This document shows, in pieces, positions 23,797-36,300 of a stretch of DNA of 64,000 bases. The DNA lies in contig JANCIK010000006.1 in the NCBI GenBank assembly GCA_028532985.1, positions 310,001 through 374,000 on the forward strand, read 5' to 3'. The notes under the pieces are model-generated. The model ran no database searches. It worked only from the letters and a program-made list of their open reading frames with translations, and was not told where the DNA came from. Position 1 is the stretch's first letter, and each line of letters starts with the position of its first letter. Position numbers and translations under genes: made by a program. This DNA is from Stropharia rugosoannulata. Its lineage: Eukaryota; Basidiomycota; Agaricomycetes; Agaricales; Strophariaceae.

Positions 23797-24600
23797 TCAT
23801 AACATCAAGTCAGACATAGACCTCCCATTAGCCGTCTGCTCGTTCCAATATTCATCGGTGTATTCCTTGAACCTCTGTGGTGTAATTTGGTAATCCCGAT
23901 TCTGGGGCTCCTTCTCAAAATAATCGCTTCGCAGAATTGACCCGTGAAACTCATACATCGTTTCAAGCAACTCGGGGGTCAGAGGCCTCCTATCCTTCCG
24001 CACAGCAAAGCACATTCCCGGATCTAAGACCTGCCACCTAGCGAAAAATCATAGTAAGAAATTCATCAGAGTTCATATACTATTTGACAAGAAAAACGTA
24101 CATAGAGGGCGCAAACCCACTGTCAGGCTCGATCCGAAGGTACACTGCGATTTGATTGTCTTCTCTGGCGTCTTGCTTGCTCAGATGCATAGATGGGCTG
24201 AATATAAGAATGGGTATTCCATAAAGCTCGGTGAATGGACAGAGCTCTCCATGGCTGAATATCGGGTCGGACAAAGTGAAGTTATGTGCAACACCTTTGA
24301 ACTCCGAGCCCATGCCTTTTGTTGGAAATATCTTGACGCCAATTATATCCTGCAGGGGCTGAGACGAGCCAGGACTGTCAGCGAGAAGTTTGGTAACTGA
24401 TTTTCTGGTGCAACTCTGTTTATGTGTTTTCCAGTCGGAGACTTGGCACTCCTTGGACTGTATTTACTTAGGCCATGACCCGTGCGAGCTATAGCAGATA
24501 AACATTGACTCACGCAGTAGTAAGTGATTTTACATCTCGAACAAGCTGCTAGGCTACCCTGAACTTGACAGGAAGCGCAGACCTTTGTGGTGGCGCTCAT
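23797..24600 (-). CDS. MYND zinc-finger protein, copy 2
   Basis: Protein of 227 residues; exons 24600-24514, 24457-24102 and 24037-23797. The MYND finger is complete: Cys8, Cys11, Cys20, Cys23, Cys29, Cys33, His41 and Cys45. The body repeats copy 1 (IGVKIFPTKGM, HNFTLSDPIFSHGELCP, YGIPILIFSPSMHL, CFAVRKDRRPLTPELLETM). Both introns sit at the same places as in copy 1, so the pair arose by tandem duplication of an already spliced gene. The ATG at 24600 starts directly before the finger; an in-frame alternative lies at 24630. Probably binds partner proteins through the finger; no enzymatic domain seen. Confidence 0.87.
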
Positions 24601-24840
24601 GATTGAAGTAGGAGGAGTGATAAGGATCACCGACTCCGATTGTTATCAGTATGCAGCCAACATCTATTTAAGTTCCGGGTTTTTCCAGGTTATACTTTTT
24701 ATTAGGAGCCTATTGGATTGACGCATGCGACCCATTGCACCCCAGATCATGGCAAATGGAATGTGATGGTAATTCAACGGCGATCATTCAATATTTTCAA
24801 CATCAGATAAATGATGTCTGAGGAATTGCACCTCCGTGCA

Positions 24841-24866
24841 TGAGTACTGAGTACTGAGTACTTGAG
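24841..24866. repeat. Three tandem TGAGTAC units
   Basis: Seven-base unit TGAGTAC repeated three times, then a diverged partial unit, in the spacer between the MYND pair and the DUF4238 gene. Simple tandem repeat; the rest of 24601-25073 shows nothing else. Confidence 0.7.
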
Positions 24867-25073
24867 TGTCAACGTCGCGATCAATTGTGATGTGGCTGTG
24901 CTTGATTAAGCGCCCGTGTCGCTGCGTCAATTCCCACCGATATTAGGTACTTCTCTGATTTAAATAATGGGGCCGACCTTTAGTGTACGCGCTTCATGGT
25001 TCTCAAAATCGTACCATTACACTTAGATACATATAATACAAAATACTTTACAGAAATATAGTCACCTTTTGCG

Positions 25074-26927
25074 TCAATGAGCTATTACAATCCAAGGCGA
25101 CAGCAGTTCAGTCAATACGTCTGGTCGCCTGTCAGCAAGCCACTGAGTAACTCCAACTACCACCGCCTCGTAGATAATGTTCGCTAATATGTCGTTTGAG
25201 TAGCTCCCGACGTTAGTTTGGTCGATCTGATACCCAACAAGCGCAAAGAAGACTTGCGAATCACTATGAGAAAGCGTCTCAACAAGTTTCCCTGATTGAT
25301 GCCCGTCCGGAGAAGAGAGATAAGGCAGAGCAGGGTCCAGTAAGCGGCGAAGCTCGCTTATTCCCAGGAGAACCGTTCGCCGGATGCGTGAAGAGATGGA
25401 ATTAGAGAGAGAAGACGCATTTGTGGCTATGTGGAAGACGGCGTAAGCGCGATTGTAGGAAGATGGGAAAGTGATGTTCTTTGCAAGAATGAATCGCAGG
25501 AACATATGTAGTTGGAGATCTGCGTCTGTGTCCGCCTCCCAAGCGAGGTCGGGTGGTGGGGAAGAATGGGGCTTTCCCTTCGTTTCGGTCTTCATTGTAG
25601 AAAGCTCTCGGAGTAGAGGAGTGTACAGAAGGCGTTTACCGCCGAGAAAGGTGTTGTGAGATGACATATACATCTTCAGCGTCTCGAGCATGATGTCCGG
25701 AGTCGCAAATGTTAAGGAGGCGGAAGGGTGAAGATTGACGTTCATCATCACAACCTCATTGACCGCATAAGTCTCAGCAGGCGTCAGCTTCGTAACTTTG
25801 AACGAGAATAAGTCCTTCTGCGCCAAGTCGGAAGAGCGGTAGTCATTGAGGACACTTTGGAAGACCCATGGCTCTACGTCCTCGGCGTTATCGAACAGGC
25901 TGTCGTCCGCGTACTGGATATCGGGCTTAGGTATAGCAATATTGGCGAGGGTGCTGCAAAGAACTGAAGGGTCGTTAGAATATGGGTGCCGCAGGAAGGT
26001 CCGCCGCAAAACTATGGCAACCCGGGGGCTCACAATATATATCCTGTGAGCCCCCGGGCTGCCATAGATTAGACCTTCCCAGAGGCCGAAACCGTTCGAC
26101 CCGAGGACAAACTCCTGATTTTCGGCCGCCTCCCAGACCCCGAGGAAGAAGTAGTTCGCTTGACACTCGTAGTCAATCGCATACCATTCCTCGAGCTCTG
26201 GATCGACACCATTGCGCAACATCTCGTGAAGCCGATGATTCCCGTACCTTTCCCGGATCCTCTCCCCTGCGGCCACGATAGCTTGATGCGGTGTATCGAG
26301 GTAGTAGTTGAGGCCGTCTAACCAGACATCTTCATCCGTCTTAAGGCGCCGAGTTTCCTTATACCTGCGTATCCATTCAGCCAGAGGAGCATTTTGAGGA
26401 TCGCTTTCTCGGTAATAAGTAGAGGAAACAGCATCGCTGCGATAGTGCATCAGGAAAATAAATTTTCGCAGCGTTGCGAGATCCATCCGCGAGAGATTTA
26501 CATAGTGTGAGGGTAAACTCGCATGAATAGAATGTATAATCAAGGCAGCTTTCTGCTCGAGGAGCGAGAGCTTGTTCTCAATGTGGTCGACGTCCAAAGG
26601 GTTCTTTTCATCCCGGTAAAGGTTGGTCTGGCCGTAGACTTTCGATATGCTCCGACTTTGAAGACTACCTGTTGAGAGCTCGTAGAAGAATATGGGCTCC
26701 AAAGTGGCCCTTAGTTTTTTGTGTGTTTTCCGGAACGATAAAGTACGCTGTCTGCAGGTCCTGCAAACATGTCATATGTATCAGTCAGCATGAAACACAA
26801 GCACATAACGTTAAGCCAATTACATCTTGGGCCCAGTGTGAAACTCCCGCAAAATAAACCTGGGAATACAATGATGATAGTAGTTCCCGATGGAACGAGT
26901 AGTCTTTTCTTTCTTCGCTGAAAGCAT
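25074..26927 (-). CDS. DUF4238 domain protein
   Basis: Protein of 596 residues, function unknown. Exon 2 is 26760-25074; exon 1, 26927-26824, was found by reading for the family N-terminus: HHCIPRFILREFHTGPKM, equivalent to the DUF4238 opening H-x-x-P-x-x-x-L. Further landmarks: FFYELSTG, VYGQTNLYRD, IENKLSLLEQKAA, LRKFIFLMHYRS and LPYLSS near the end. The frame is open without the exon 1 join, but no ATG precedes LEPIFFYE, which supports the two-exon model. Inside the frame lies a 23-base near-perfect inverted repeat (26012-26067). Cytosolic location is assumed because no signal or membrane segment is visible. Confidence 0.85.
26012..26067. repeat. 23-bp inverted repeat within the DUF4238 coding sequence
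   Basis: Arms 26012-26034 and 26045-26067 are reverse complements with one mismatch, separated by ten AT-rich bases. The stem is GC-rich around CCCGGGGGCTCACA. It encodes YGSPGAH...VSPRVAI in the sense frame, so it is compatible with translation but could fold strongly in RNA or extrude as a cruciform. Confidence 0.9.
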
Positions 26928-27346
26928 AGTGAACAAGAAAGCGGGGATAGTGCATGCGTGGGAGCGACAGGATTCTCAAATGCCTCGTATTTATGACCAG
27001 TACGACGCAGCAGTCACGCAGGTTCTCAAATATAGACGCCCTATTTCCAGAAGGTCTGTATACATCCAGACAGGTCCCGCTGGTCCCGAGTCACAACCCC
27101 GCCTCGTGTATTTCCCTATATATACACCATTTCGTGGTACGAGACACAGACACAGTACATACCCATATATGGCAGACTGCGATCACCCCGCAAGGCACCC
27201 CGGCGAGTAACTGACTGTTGGCAGATATCATTAGGCAAGCACTGTATATGTATAGTCATAGATGAATCATGATAGATATCGTCCAGTGCCCTCCTAATTT
27301 ATTATTCCCCGTCCATGTCATATGGCACGAAAATCCCATCAGGGTA
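26928..27346. other. Intergenic
   Basis: Promoter of the DUF4238 gene and 3' flank of the glyoxal oxidase. No other feature seen. Confidence 0.4.
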
Positions 27347-29916
27347 TCAAAGCCCTAGCCCAGTCATAGCGCATGTAGCCAAGAGTGTCAGCGAGACGGA
27401 GACGTGTAACCAGAGCGCGGGGAGGTCCGAGAAGGCGGAGTAGCCTGCGCTTTGCTTCGCCTTCGCACTAGGTCCGCCACCTGCGCCTGGGGGAGCATCG
27501 GGAGTCGTCGCAACAGAGGTATCGTTCGCAACGATAGAAGACGTGGGCATCAACCCCACCGGAAGAACCTTTTGCTCCTCAATGGCACCGGAACCAATCA
27601 TTACCTCAACCCCGATAGAAGGTACACCTTTAACCACGACAAATAGAAGAGCCGGACCAGGGGCAAGGACGGCAGGGTTCGGGGGAACCTGCGAGACGTG
27701 GAGGACAGCGGTATTGTTTTCGTAACCTGTGTAAGTGGATTCGAGGATAACCATACGCTGGCCCATACTCTAGTCCAGTAGAATGTCAGCCACGTAATCA
27801 AGTATCGTCTCGATATAGTACCATAGCATGCGTAGAAAAACCGGGTCGTATAATCGCTACAGACGCATTTTGAACGTTGTTGACGTTGTTGAACAGATCG
27901 TCATTGTCGAGCACGACGTTAAACGGGTCCCCTCCGTAAGTAAGCTTTTCCAGGAGTCCTTTAGGTTGTGGTCGCCGTTGATTGTAGTAGGGAGGGAAGA
28001 ACCTCTCGGTGCGGTACTCGGTTGGATACTTTACCTGAGGACCAGATATGTAATCTTTGTTAGGATTCGAACCAGAGACAAAGATAGACCCTAAATGGTA
28101 TCAAGATCCTGAATAGGGATAAAAACGCAGTATTACACAGACAGACCATCAGGGAGAAGAAGAGCGGTCGAGTGATACATCCGCGGAATAACACTGGCAG
28201 AGAACCCTTCCGAAGACCAGCGTTCACCGGCAGGAGCTGCAGGGTCGTACATAACGGGAGTCAGGACGGGATCATCAGCGTAAGACTGTCCAATGGCCCA
28301 GTTGTTAGTTCCATAACCAGCAGTCCCTATTAAGTACAAGAAAACAAGATAAGACCAGTCTTAACATGTTTATGGCATATGAAGACATACCCATCCGAGC
28401 ACCATTCAGGCATAATACTTTACCGTCAGGAAGTAAGACACAGCTAACCATACTGCGCTGAACCGGGAGAGGATCGTCGTTGACATACGAAGGAGAAACG
28501 TCGGGAGTGATTTTGACACAAGAGTTAGACGCCGGCTGAGATACGACAACAAAATCGGGGTCCGTCCATCTATGAGAGTTATTCCGTAAGAAGGCAATTG
28601 ATAGGGGCACGTATCCCCTTACTGAGTCGTTTTTATATTCGATCCCCCACAGAACATGATCGTAGCAGTCCAGTTATTATAGGGAGCAAGAGGCATCATC
28701 ACCGTACCAGCACTAGCAGGGTATGTCCGGACAGCATCAGGCATATCATCCAGAGGTGTTTCAGCATGGGTATTCGGATCCAAGAGCACCGTAGACCATG
28801 TAGCCTGTACGAGAAGTTTACCAGACGGAAGAAGCCATGTGAGCGGGTAAAGATTCGCTGGTAGAGTAGTCTGCAAGATATTCGACTGAACCGGAGGCCC
28901 TCTAGGAGGAAAATATTCAAAAGTCGGGTTAGTTTGACTGGCATCGTTAACGTAGCCCCCATTGCGACACCCGCCCAGCTGTAAAGTTTATTAGCAATAT
29001 TCTGCAGCCGTTCAAGTAACGCACGATGATAGCGCTGCCGTCTTGAAGTGTTTCCCTGTAACCAATTTAGTTCTTGGGTGGTCAATGAAAGTATGCTAGG
29101 ACTGACACGGTTGGATACCAGCGTTGGTCAATTACGGACGACGACAGATACCATTGGCAATCATTCCCGGAGCAAGGGTTTAATAACCTTGAGAGAGGAA
29201 GCACGTTAGTTAGGAGGTATGGTAAACACATCTGCCATACCGGATGCTAGAAAAGTTGTCACTGGATTAGTACCAGACACAATAAATGAAAAGCTAAACG
29301 CACGACTGCCTGCCATCAGCATCATAGTAGGGACCCGAACTCCCATCCTGCGTTCGGGCAGGTGCCCCGCTTGACGTTACAGCCTGATTCCCGCCAACAT
29401 TGAGCCACGTCCCGTTCCCTAAGACATTCCCGCCCTGGGAATATGAGACAGTGGTACGAACGTTGCGTAAAGCTGGCTAGAACTCACTGCACAAAACGTG
29501 TTCGTTACGACATCCATGGGCCTTTGACTATTATCACTTAACCTGTACTCTAAGAGAGGAAGGCGATATTATGGTACTAGACCGGCATAACGAACTGAGT
29601 AAAGCGTACCAGACGCCCAGGTAGGGTGCCCGTTAATCTGCGTAGGATTATTCTCGACCTTATCCAATATGTATAGTTTGTCGATTTGACCCAGGAAAAG
29701 CTGCTACGGATGGGCCGACTGATATGAAGAAGCAGTGTCCTTTCTCACCTGTTGAGCGCTCACGATAGTGTCGGGTATAGCTAGGAAGGTACCAGGCACG
29801 CTGTTTCCAGTCAGTTGATCAGTAGAAGCCGGAGAGGCCTGAGCAGCTGTGAGATAAGAAAGTAACAAGGCGATGTATGCATTTCTCGTCGTCGTTCTTC
29901 GTACAAAGTGGGTCAT
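27347..29916 (-). CDS. Glyoxal oxidase (copper radical oxidase, AA5), membrane-anchored
   Basis: Secreted copper radical oxidase that oxidises small aldehydes and makes H2O2 for peroxidases. About a dozen exons. N-terminus MTHFVRRTTTRNAYIALLL has a signal-type hydrophobic core; an in-frame ATG lies 15 bases further up. In order: LFLGQIDKLYILDKVENNP, RPMDVVTNTFCAGGNVLGNG, LLNPC, RWYPT, GGCRNGGYVNDASQ (the Cys of the Tyr-Cys radical cofactor), LPANLYPLTWLLPSG, PDAVRTYPASAG, YGTNNWAIGQSYADDPV, PRMYHSTALLLPDG (Tyr-His copper ligands), SIFVSGSNPN and GFSTHAMSMGQR (second His ligand). After the oxidase come a Ser/Thr/Pro/Gly linker and a hydrophobic end (LTLLATCAMTGLGL), which fits GPI or transmembrane anchoring. 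One exon, 29246-29241, seems to be only six bases. Confidence 0.9.
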
Positions 29917-30319
29917 TGGTAGGTCGAACACCGCGATGAATGATCGTCGTATGGAGCCGTCGGGTTATAGTATGTAAACGTTGAATGTTAGAAGCGTGGG
30001 TTTACGATAGCCAGGATAATGTACGCGGACGTGTGTAGAACGAAAAGATGTGAAAACGCGAAAAGGAGAGGATATGATGAGTTTAAAAGCAGACGCATGC
30101 GTCATGCATATATATTTGGCAATTGTTTGAGCCCAGCGGAGATTAAAGTTACGGTTCTTCCCGTATCTGAAACGCCGCCCAAGTCACCCCGCGCACGATC
30201 ACTGCTTTTCACCACGTGTTTTATTCACTGTAAGTACAACATCAGCAGAAACATACTGTCGAAATCGTTACACGTCAAAGTAAGATCATACTCATACATG
30301 TCATGTTACAGCACTTTCC

Positions 30320-31787
30320 TTAGTTTTTCGGTATATACACAGCTTGGCCGAGGATCGAGTTGACCTGGAAATGCTCGTTGATCATTTTATCGTCTTCCTT
30401 TTTAAATTCAACTTTAACGTTTGGGCCAAACAGCAAGGCGTGGGTCGACCCGCCAAAGTGGAACATCCCAAGTTCGTCGCCTGCCTTGACTTGCTTGCCA
30501 GCCTGGACAGACAGGTCGCACGTCGACACCTCACACATGCCCATTCCGATGAAGCACAGAAGGCCGATGTCGGGTCTCTTTGTCTTGATAAAAATCAAAG
30601 CGCGCGTAGCTGCAATGGTGAGCCACGACTGGGACCTGACGAGCGCGCCGCGCGGAATTTCGTCGGGGACGACAGCATAGTAGGTTCCCGGAACGACGAC
30701 GGCCTTAACTATTTCGCCGTCGACGGGGCTGCGCCAGCGGTGATAGTCCTGCGGGCTCAAGAACGCCTGGTACACCGTGCCGCCAATGAATTGCTTTACG
30801 AAAGATTCATCTTCTTCAGCATTCCCAGTTTTCAGCATGTCTTTGAGAGAGTAGGCCTGCGACTTGAGCCAGAACTGGTCATTCTCCTTGATCCCCCGCG
30901 CAACACGGTAGCCGGTCGACTCGCACGCATTGTTGACTATCTGGTCGTTAACGTGCGGGTAGGCGGTCTTCTGTACGGGGCGCGCTTCGGGCAGCACCTC
31001 GCGCGTGAAGAAGTCGTCCCAGGACTTGTAGCCGCGGTTGACGGCGGCCTGGTCTCGGACCTCGTAGGTTTGGTTGAATACACCGCGGCCTTTGTCCTCA
31101 AGACTCTTTATGCCTGCCTCGCCGAACCATCCAGTCGGGCCATCGTTCAGCGTGTAATTAGACTTGCCATCTTTGAGATAAGTACCCCAGGAGTCCAAGA
31201 GATCCTTCATAGCACGGTTAAACTCGGGCATGCGGAACAAAATGTGGGCGGCGTCGGTGTTACTGAGGAGGTCCAGCACAAGATACAACGGAACCCCAAT
31301 GGGCTCGCTCTCCTGTCCTGGCACGACTTGGAACTCAGGTGCAGCCTGCACAATGATGTCCATCACGTCAAGCAGGTCGTCAAAATCTTTGATCTTCCAA
31401 AGAATATTCAGTTAACATAAGTTCGGCATCATTGGTATTATGATGGACTTGCCTTGTTTTCATCAGACGCTTGATCAAAAGTCTTGTTAAAGAGATCCAG
31501 CATAGTTGGGCTCGCGCGAATGGCGTTCTCAAAATCAGAAACGGCCTTGCAGCGCTCAGCGGGGAGCGGGATCCCGCCGCTGAAAATTGGACTTTGACCA
31601 GCCCTCCGACCCCGGACCTTCTCAAGCAGTCCTGCGATAAACGCGTCTTGAACACTGCGGCTACGAGGGAGCCAACCGCCATAGTTGATCAAGGATGTAT
31701 CAATATCAGTAATTCTAACGGGAGAAAGTTAATGTCATTAAATTTGAAAGAAATATTATAGGGTATAATAGCTCACTTCGTAGCCAT
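30320..31787 (-). CDS. PsiD-like decarboxylase (phosphatidylserine decarboxylase family)
   Basis: Pyruvoyl-dependent decarboxylase of 448 residues. Exons 31787-31777, 31714-31453 and 31393-30320. No membrane anchor or C2 domain is present, unlike true phosphatidylserine decarboxylases. Length and layout resemble soluble fungal L-tryptophan decarboxylase PsiD: an N-terminal helical region (NYGGWLPRSRSVQDAFIAGL), YKSWDDFFTRE, NNACESTGYRV, LKSQAYSLKDML, YQAFLSPQDYHRWRSPVDG, VPGTYYAV, FIGMGMCEVSTC and FHFGGSTHALLFGP. The GGST tetrapeptide corresponds to LGST/GGSS, where self-cleavage makes the pyruvoyl group. Substrate (an aromatic amino acid or phosphatidylserine) cannot be decided; no other psilocybin pathway gene is here. 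Intron 2 starts with GC, not GT. Confidence 0.88.
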
Positions 31788-33327
31788 TGCGCTTTGGATT
31801 ATACACTGGTAGGGTGCTGAATTCAGCTTTGCGTATTCTACGGCTCCTTTATATACGTTTTTCCTGACTTGCATTTCGGTCATCTGAATACAACCTTCAA
31901 GAATACATCCCAAGACCCGAATAAGTGGTAACGATAAGGACATGTAATCGCTTCAAAAGACGACGTTCAGGAAATTACTGGAACGCCCGATTATGTCACT
32001 CTACGCTCACCTGCTCGCGGTCTGCATTCGCTGGAGAGGTCGACGTAGAATCTTTAAAAAAAACCTCCAGCGGCAGAACTTTGCGCTGACAAGACGTGGT
32101 AACGGCGCCGACGTATGGGATCGCGCAGTGAAATATTAAAGAAAGCATGTCCGAAGAATATGCATGAGGAACCACACATGTAACCGAATAGAGCCCCCAA
32201 GTAGGACCCTAACAAGGTTTGATCAGATAACATCAGAGTTCTGTGGGGTCAAACCAGACGGAAATTAACGCGCGCAGAATTAAACCCTTCGTGAGGTGCA
32301 AGTCCACCATTTGCACAGAGACCGTACAGGTCCCCTGCATGCCATGTACATAATACCACCTACCTATAGGAATGTTCAAAGCAGACGCATGATCATTGAC
32401 AACACCCGCTTATGATGAAGTTGTGTGAGGTGGCGTGTGATCTACTCTAAGCGCTTTCTCAGCTTAGGCAGAGCCGCAAGAGATAAGTAGGCGCTGGTTA
32501 TTTTTTTTTACAAACAATTCAATGGATAGACCTATTATTGGATTCATGTAGTACACATGTCACAAGCTAGTCAAATGACGACCTGTTTGTAGACTCCTAG
32601 AAGTGAGAACAACCCTTCTGGATTGTGTCCTTTTTATTCCACTGCCAGTGGTCTGTCAGATGAATTTTACCAGCAATCCAGATGATCGATATACCTCAAG
32701 GTAGACCCAGCGTAATAACAGTGCAAGTCCGCCGGAGCAAACTCAGCACAACAGCGTGCCTTGCGCTAGTCATTTTCACCCGGTTTCCTTTTCCGACATC
32801 TACACACACAACGCGTATACAACGCGTTGATACCCTTCCCTCATTTTTATATCACATGATTACTCTCGTATAAGTATACGCCGGTATAGGCGCGCGCACT
32901 GATACCGGAGGATCGAAAAGTGTTGAACGAGAATACAATCAAAGATGTTGCATCCGCGACAGTTCTAGTAGCTAATGCGTAAAGAAATAAACAGCTGTGT
33001 ATGAGAGGAAATTCGCCAGAGTGCACCGCCCGAACGCAGACCCTCAGGTGCTAGTGACGCCGGGGTGGCCATTTATGTCTGTTGCAGCAGCAGGGACTGC
33101 AGAGCCAGACGCCGAGCTATATCCCGGATAATCATTAAGCAACGAAAACATATCTTCAAATCAGCAATATATTGATCATCTACCTAGAGCGTTGATTATG
33201 GATGCCAACATAGTAGCCGTAGAAATTATAGCAGCACAGAGAAAATTACACGTATAACACAAATTGCCTATTTCGAATCTAAAACACAAGCCCATAGCAA
33301 AATACAAGAGCAATATAACCTGAATAC
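31788..33327. other. Intergenic
   Basis: About 1.5 kb with promoter sequence for the decarboxylase and 3' flank of the regulator gene. No coding sequence, RNA or mobile element recognised. Confidence 0.5.
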
Positions 33328-36300
33328 TTACGGGTCTCCGCCAATATCCATAATCCCGCAATCGCGGATGAATGTAATCCAGTTCGCATCCATGCCACTC
33401 TCGCTCGAAAGGCCCATCTCTACCGCGCCCGTCGGATCCATCGTATTTGTTCCCACCTCTGCCCAATTGAATCCAGCCATATTCATTCCGAGCGAGCTCG
33501 AGCGGCCTAGTATCATATCCACATTCGCCCCCATCCCCATCGCTATGTCATGAGAAGGCCCGCTATAACCGTATGTCTGGTATGGCGAATAGGTCCCACC
33601 TGCAAGCTGCTGCTGTGGTGGTTGCTGCTGTACACCATGTCCATGTGCATAATACGCATCATACACGGTGCCCGGTGCGGGGAGGCCATGTGCACCTGCG
33701 CTGTTCATGACGGAGCCAAACGACCGCGACGGTAGCATAGACGCACCCATGCTAGTAGCATACGGGCCTTGCCCAGCAGCCATCATTCCACCGCTGGTGC
33801 TGCTTTCTGCATGGTTAAGAGTCTGTCCACCTGGCTTTGCGTATGGAGAAAATTCATAGCCAGACCGTCTGTGCTCGCGCAGAGGCGCAGCAGTCCAGTC
33901 ACGCGGCGGCGAAGAAGAAGGGAAGGCGTCAACGCGCTGGCGAGGCTGCGGAGGCGAGACTGGCTGCATTTGCGGTAACGGAGGTGGGTCTGCCTGCATC
34001 GGTGTCACACCCCCATTCCAAGGTATCCGCATTTGGCTGTGCATCCCGCTCTCATAGGAAGAAGTCGATCCTCCCTCAACACCAACCATAGAACTGCTGC
34101 AGCCGCCAATGGCCGCGGGAGCTTGCTGTGGCTGGTGTTGTTGCGATTGCTGCTGAGGCGGCGTCGGAGCATCAGGTATCGAAATTGATCTCTGCGGCGC
34201 CACAAACGGTCCTCCGTCCATCGATTTTCTCACCACGTCTTGATTGAGGTACCGTATCAATGCAGGATGGACGTCTGGAAGGTTCAAGTTGAAACCCAGT
34301 CCGCCCCCACGAAGCTGCGGGGACGTCGATGTCGACGCCACTGGCGTATTTGGGCTGGTGCCGGCATTGGCGGACGTCTCAGGCGAGCTTGCATTAGAGC
34401 ATCCCGTGGAGGATGACCGACCCTTGCCCTTTCTGTTCAAAAACTTCATCTGTCCACCGAAGATTGCCAGATCATCTTCAATGTCATCTATCATAGCTGA
34501 TGGAGGTGTTTGTAATTCACCGTCTTGGCTGCTGGCGTACTGTTGGTAGATAGTCGTTGCCTTGTCTTTGAGTTTTCGCAAGACACCCTAAAAATGGTCA
34601 GGAGGCATTTAAAAAAAAGTGCAGCAAGAATCAACTTACCATGGCCAACTTGGCTCGTGGCGAGTCAACCGCAGTTCTTTCAAAGAGGGTCAGCGCCAGG
34701 TCAAAGTCCCGCATGGCAATGGGAGCGATATTACAGGTAGGCGACCTCGTAACCACAGTACCAACGATAACCTAAAATGTTTGTCAGTGCTAGTACAGGA
34801 TCAAAGACCGACAGAACTTACAGCGGCGGAAAAGGTATGATACATTAGGAACCAGAGGCGCATTGCCATGTCTGCACATCGTTCAAACAAGTGAGCGGAT
34901 GCCTTAATGATGACAGATGCGCTACGATATGCGGTGAGGAATGACGGTGCGAATGGACTAAGGAGCGGATTGTTGGGATGGTCAAGCATCGCTTGTGCAA
35001 AGAAGCTTCTGTGTAGATACAGCATGGCTAAACAATAGGCATGAGCACAAGTCTAGAAAAGAAAGTTGAAGCAACCTTACTAACTGTCCTATGCTGACTT
35101 GCATAGAAGTCGCGCATCGACAGCGAGCTCGAATGGAAGATCTCGGCACCGGCATCGCGCATCACATACGGGTTGAAGCGAGCGGGGAAAGATATCTCGC
35201 GAACCTTGCGGTCCAGATCCAGAATCGTGTTGTAGCTGGGCGATTTGGCGATGAGAGTAGCATCCGCGACAGAGTAGTATATGTCTTTCGCAAATATATG
35301 CTTCATTCGCCAGACTTTTTTTAAGTCGTTAGCACATCGCGGTGAGATCAGCAAACCATCACTCACATCCTACTTGGTCCTCCGCGCCTTCGCCGCCTAG
35401 TGATGCATCATCATCCACAGGGAATTCGCAGTCGACATAGGAAAGATGAATGGCAGGTGGTCTCCCCAAAGCTAAACTCTACAAATCAAATAGGTTAGAC
35501 CTACATCGCTTGTTCACGTCAAACCAACCACGACACGCACGTGGGACACATCAGCTGAAAAGATCTCCCAGAACAAATTCCGTCGCTTCTGAACAGTTTT
35601 AGGGTCCATATTCCAACGTGCACTATCCCTGTCTACAAAAAAAAGGAGTTACTCTGGTGTCATTATGACTCTTAAAATTCAAATCACACACGCAGTCCAA
35701 TCTGGACATCGACAGTGTCAGCCAAACTCATTGACTTTGATAATAAGCTCGTGATGACGTACACTTTGAGCAAGCTTTGCTGCAAAGCTCATAATACACC
35801 ACTTGGCAGAAAGATTTAGCATATAATGAGTTTGACAATAGAAAAAGGTGACGTACTGCGCTATCTCTTGTGTATCGCTTGCCCGCTAAGCTGTGATAAG
35901 TCGCCATTAATCCCATGGCGTTAACAGAGTACATGTTCGGTTCGTAAACAGGACGCAAGGATAAAGATGCTCGTCCAAGGTCATAATATTTCTCTGCCTC
36001 CGCGTTAAACGGTGCAAGTTTCAAGTCAAGTAGACACCCAAGCGCAAATACAAAGTAGAGTGTCGCCAAAGCATGCGGAGGGGTGTTGTATACCCTGTCT
36101 CGCGGGATGTTGTCCGGTGGGGTACTGTTTCCATGTGTGCTGGTACCACTGTAAATAGATGGAACCAAGACATCGCGTAGCTCGTCCGCTTTGATGGGAC
36201 GGAAGAAATAAGAGGCGTGTTTGACGAACGAGTCGCACATTTGGAGCGCTACACTCACGGGCGGCAGGAAAGATTTGAGGAGTTCAAGGCCGCGGATGTT

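Noticed and set aside
28056..28075. tRNA-like B-box GGTTCGAATCC
   Set aside because: It lies in a glyoxal oxidase exon encoding SGSNPNKD on the minus strand, and no cloverleaf or A-box could be drawn around it.
30344..31420. 358-residue plus-strand frame
   Set aside because: It is the antisense shadow of the PsiD-like decarboxylase exon, which has clear family motifs on the minus strand.
27347..31787. Psilocybin-type gene cluster
   Set aside because: Only a PsiD-like decarboxylase is present; no kinase, methyltransferase or P450 gene lies nearby.
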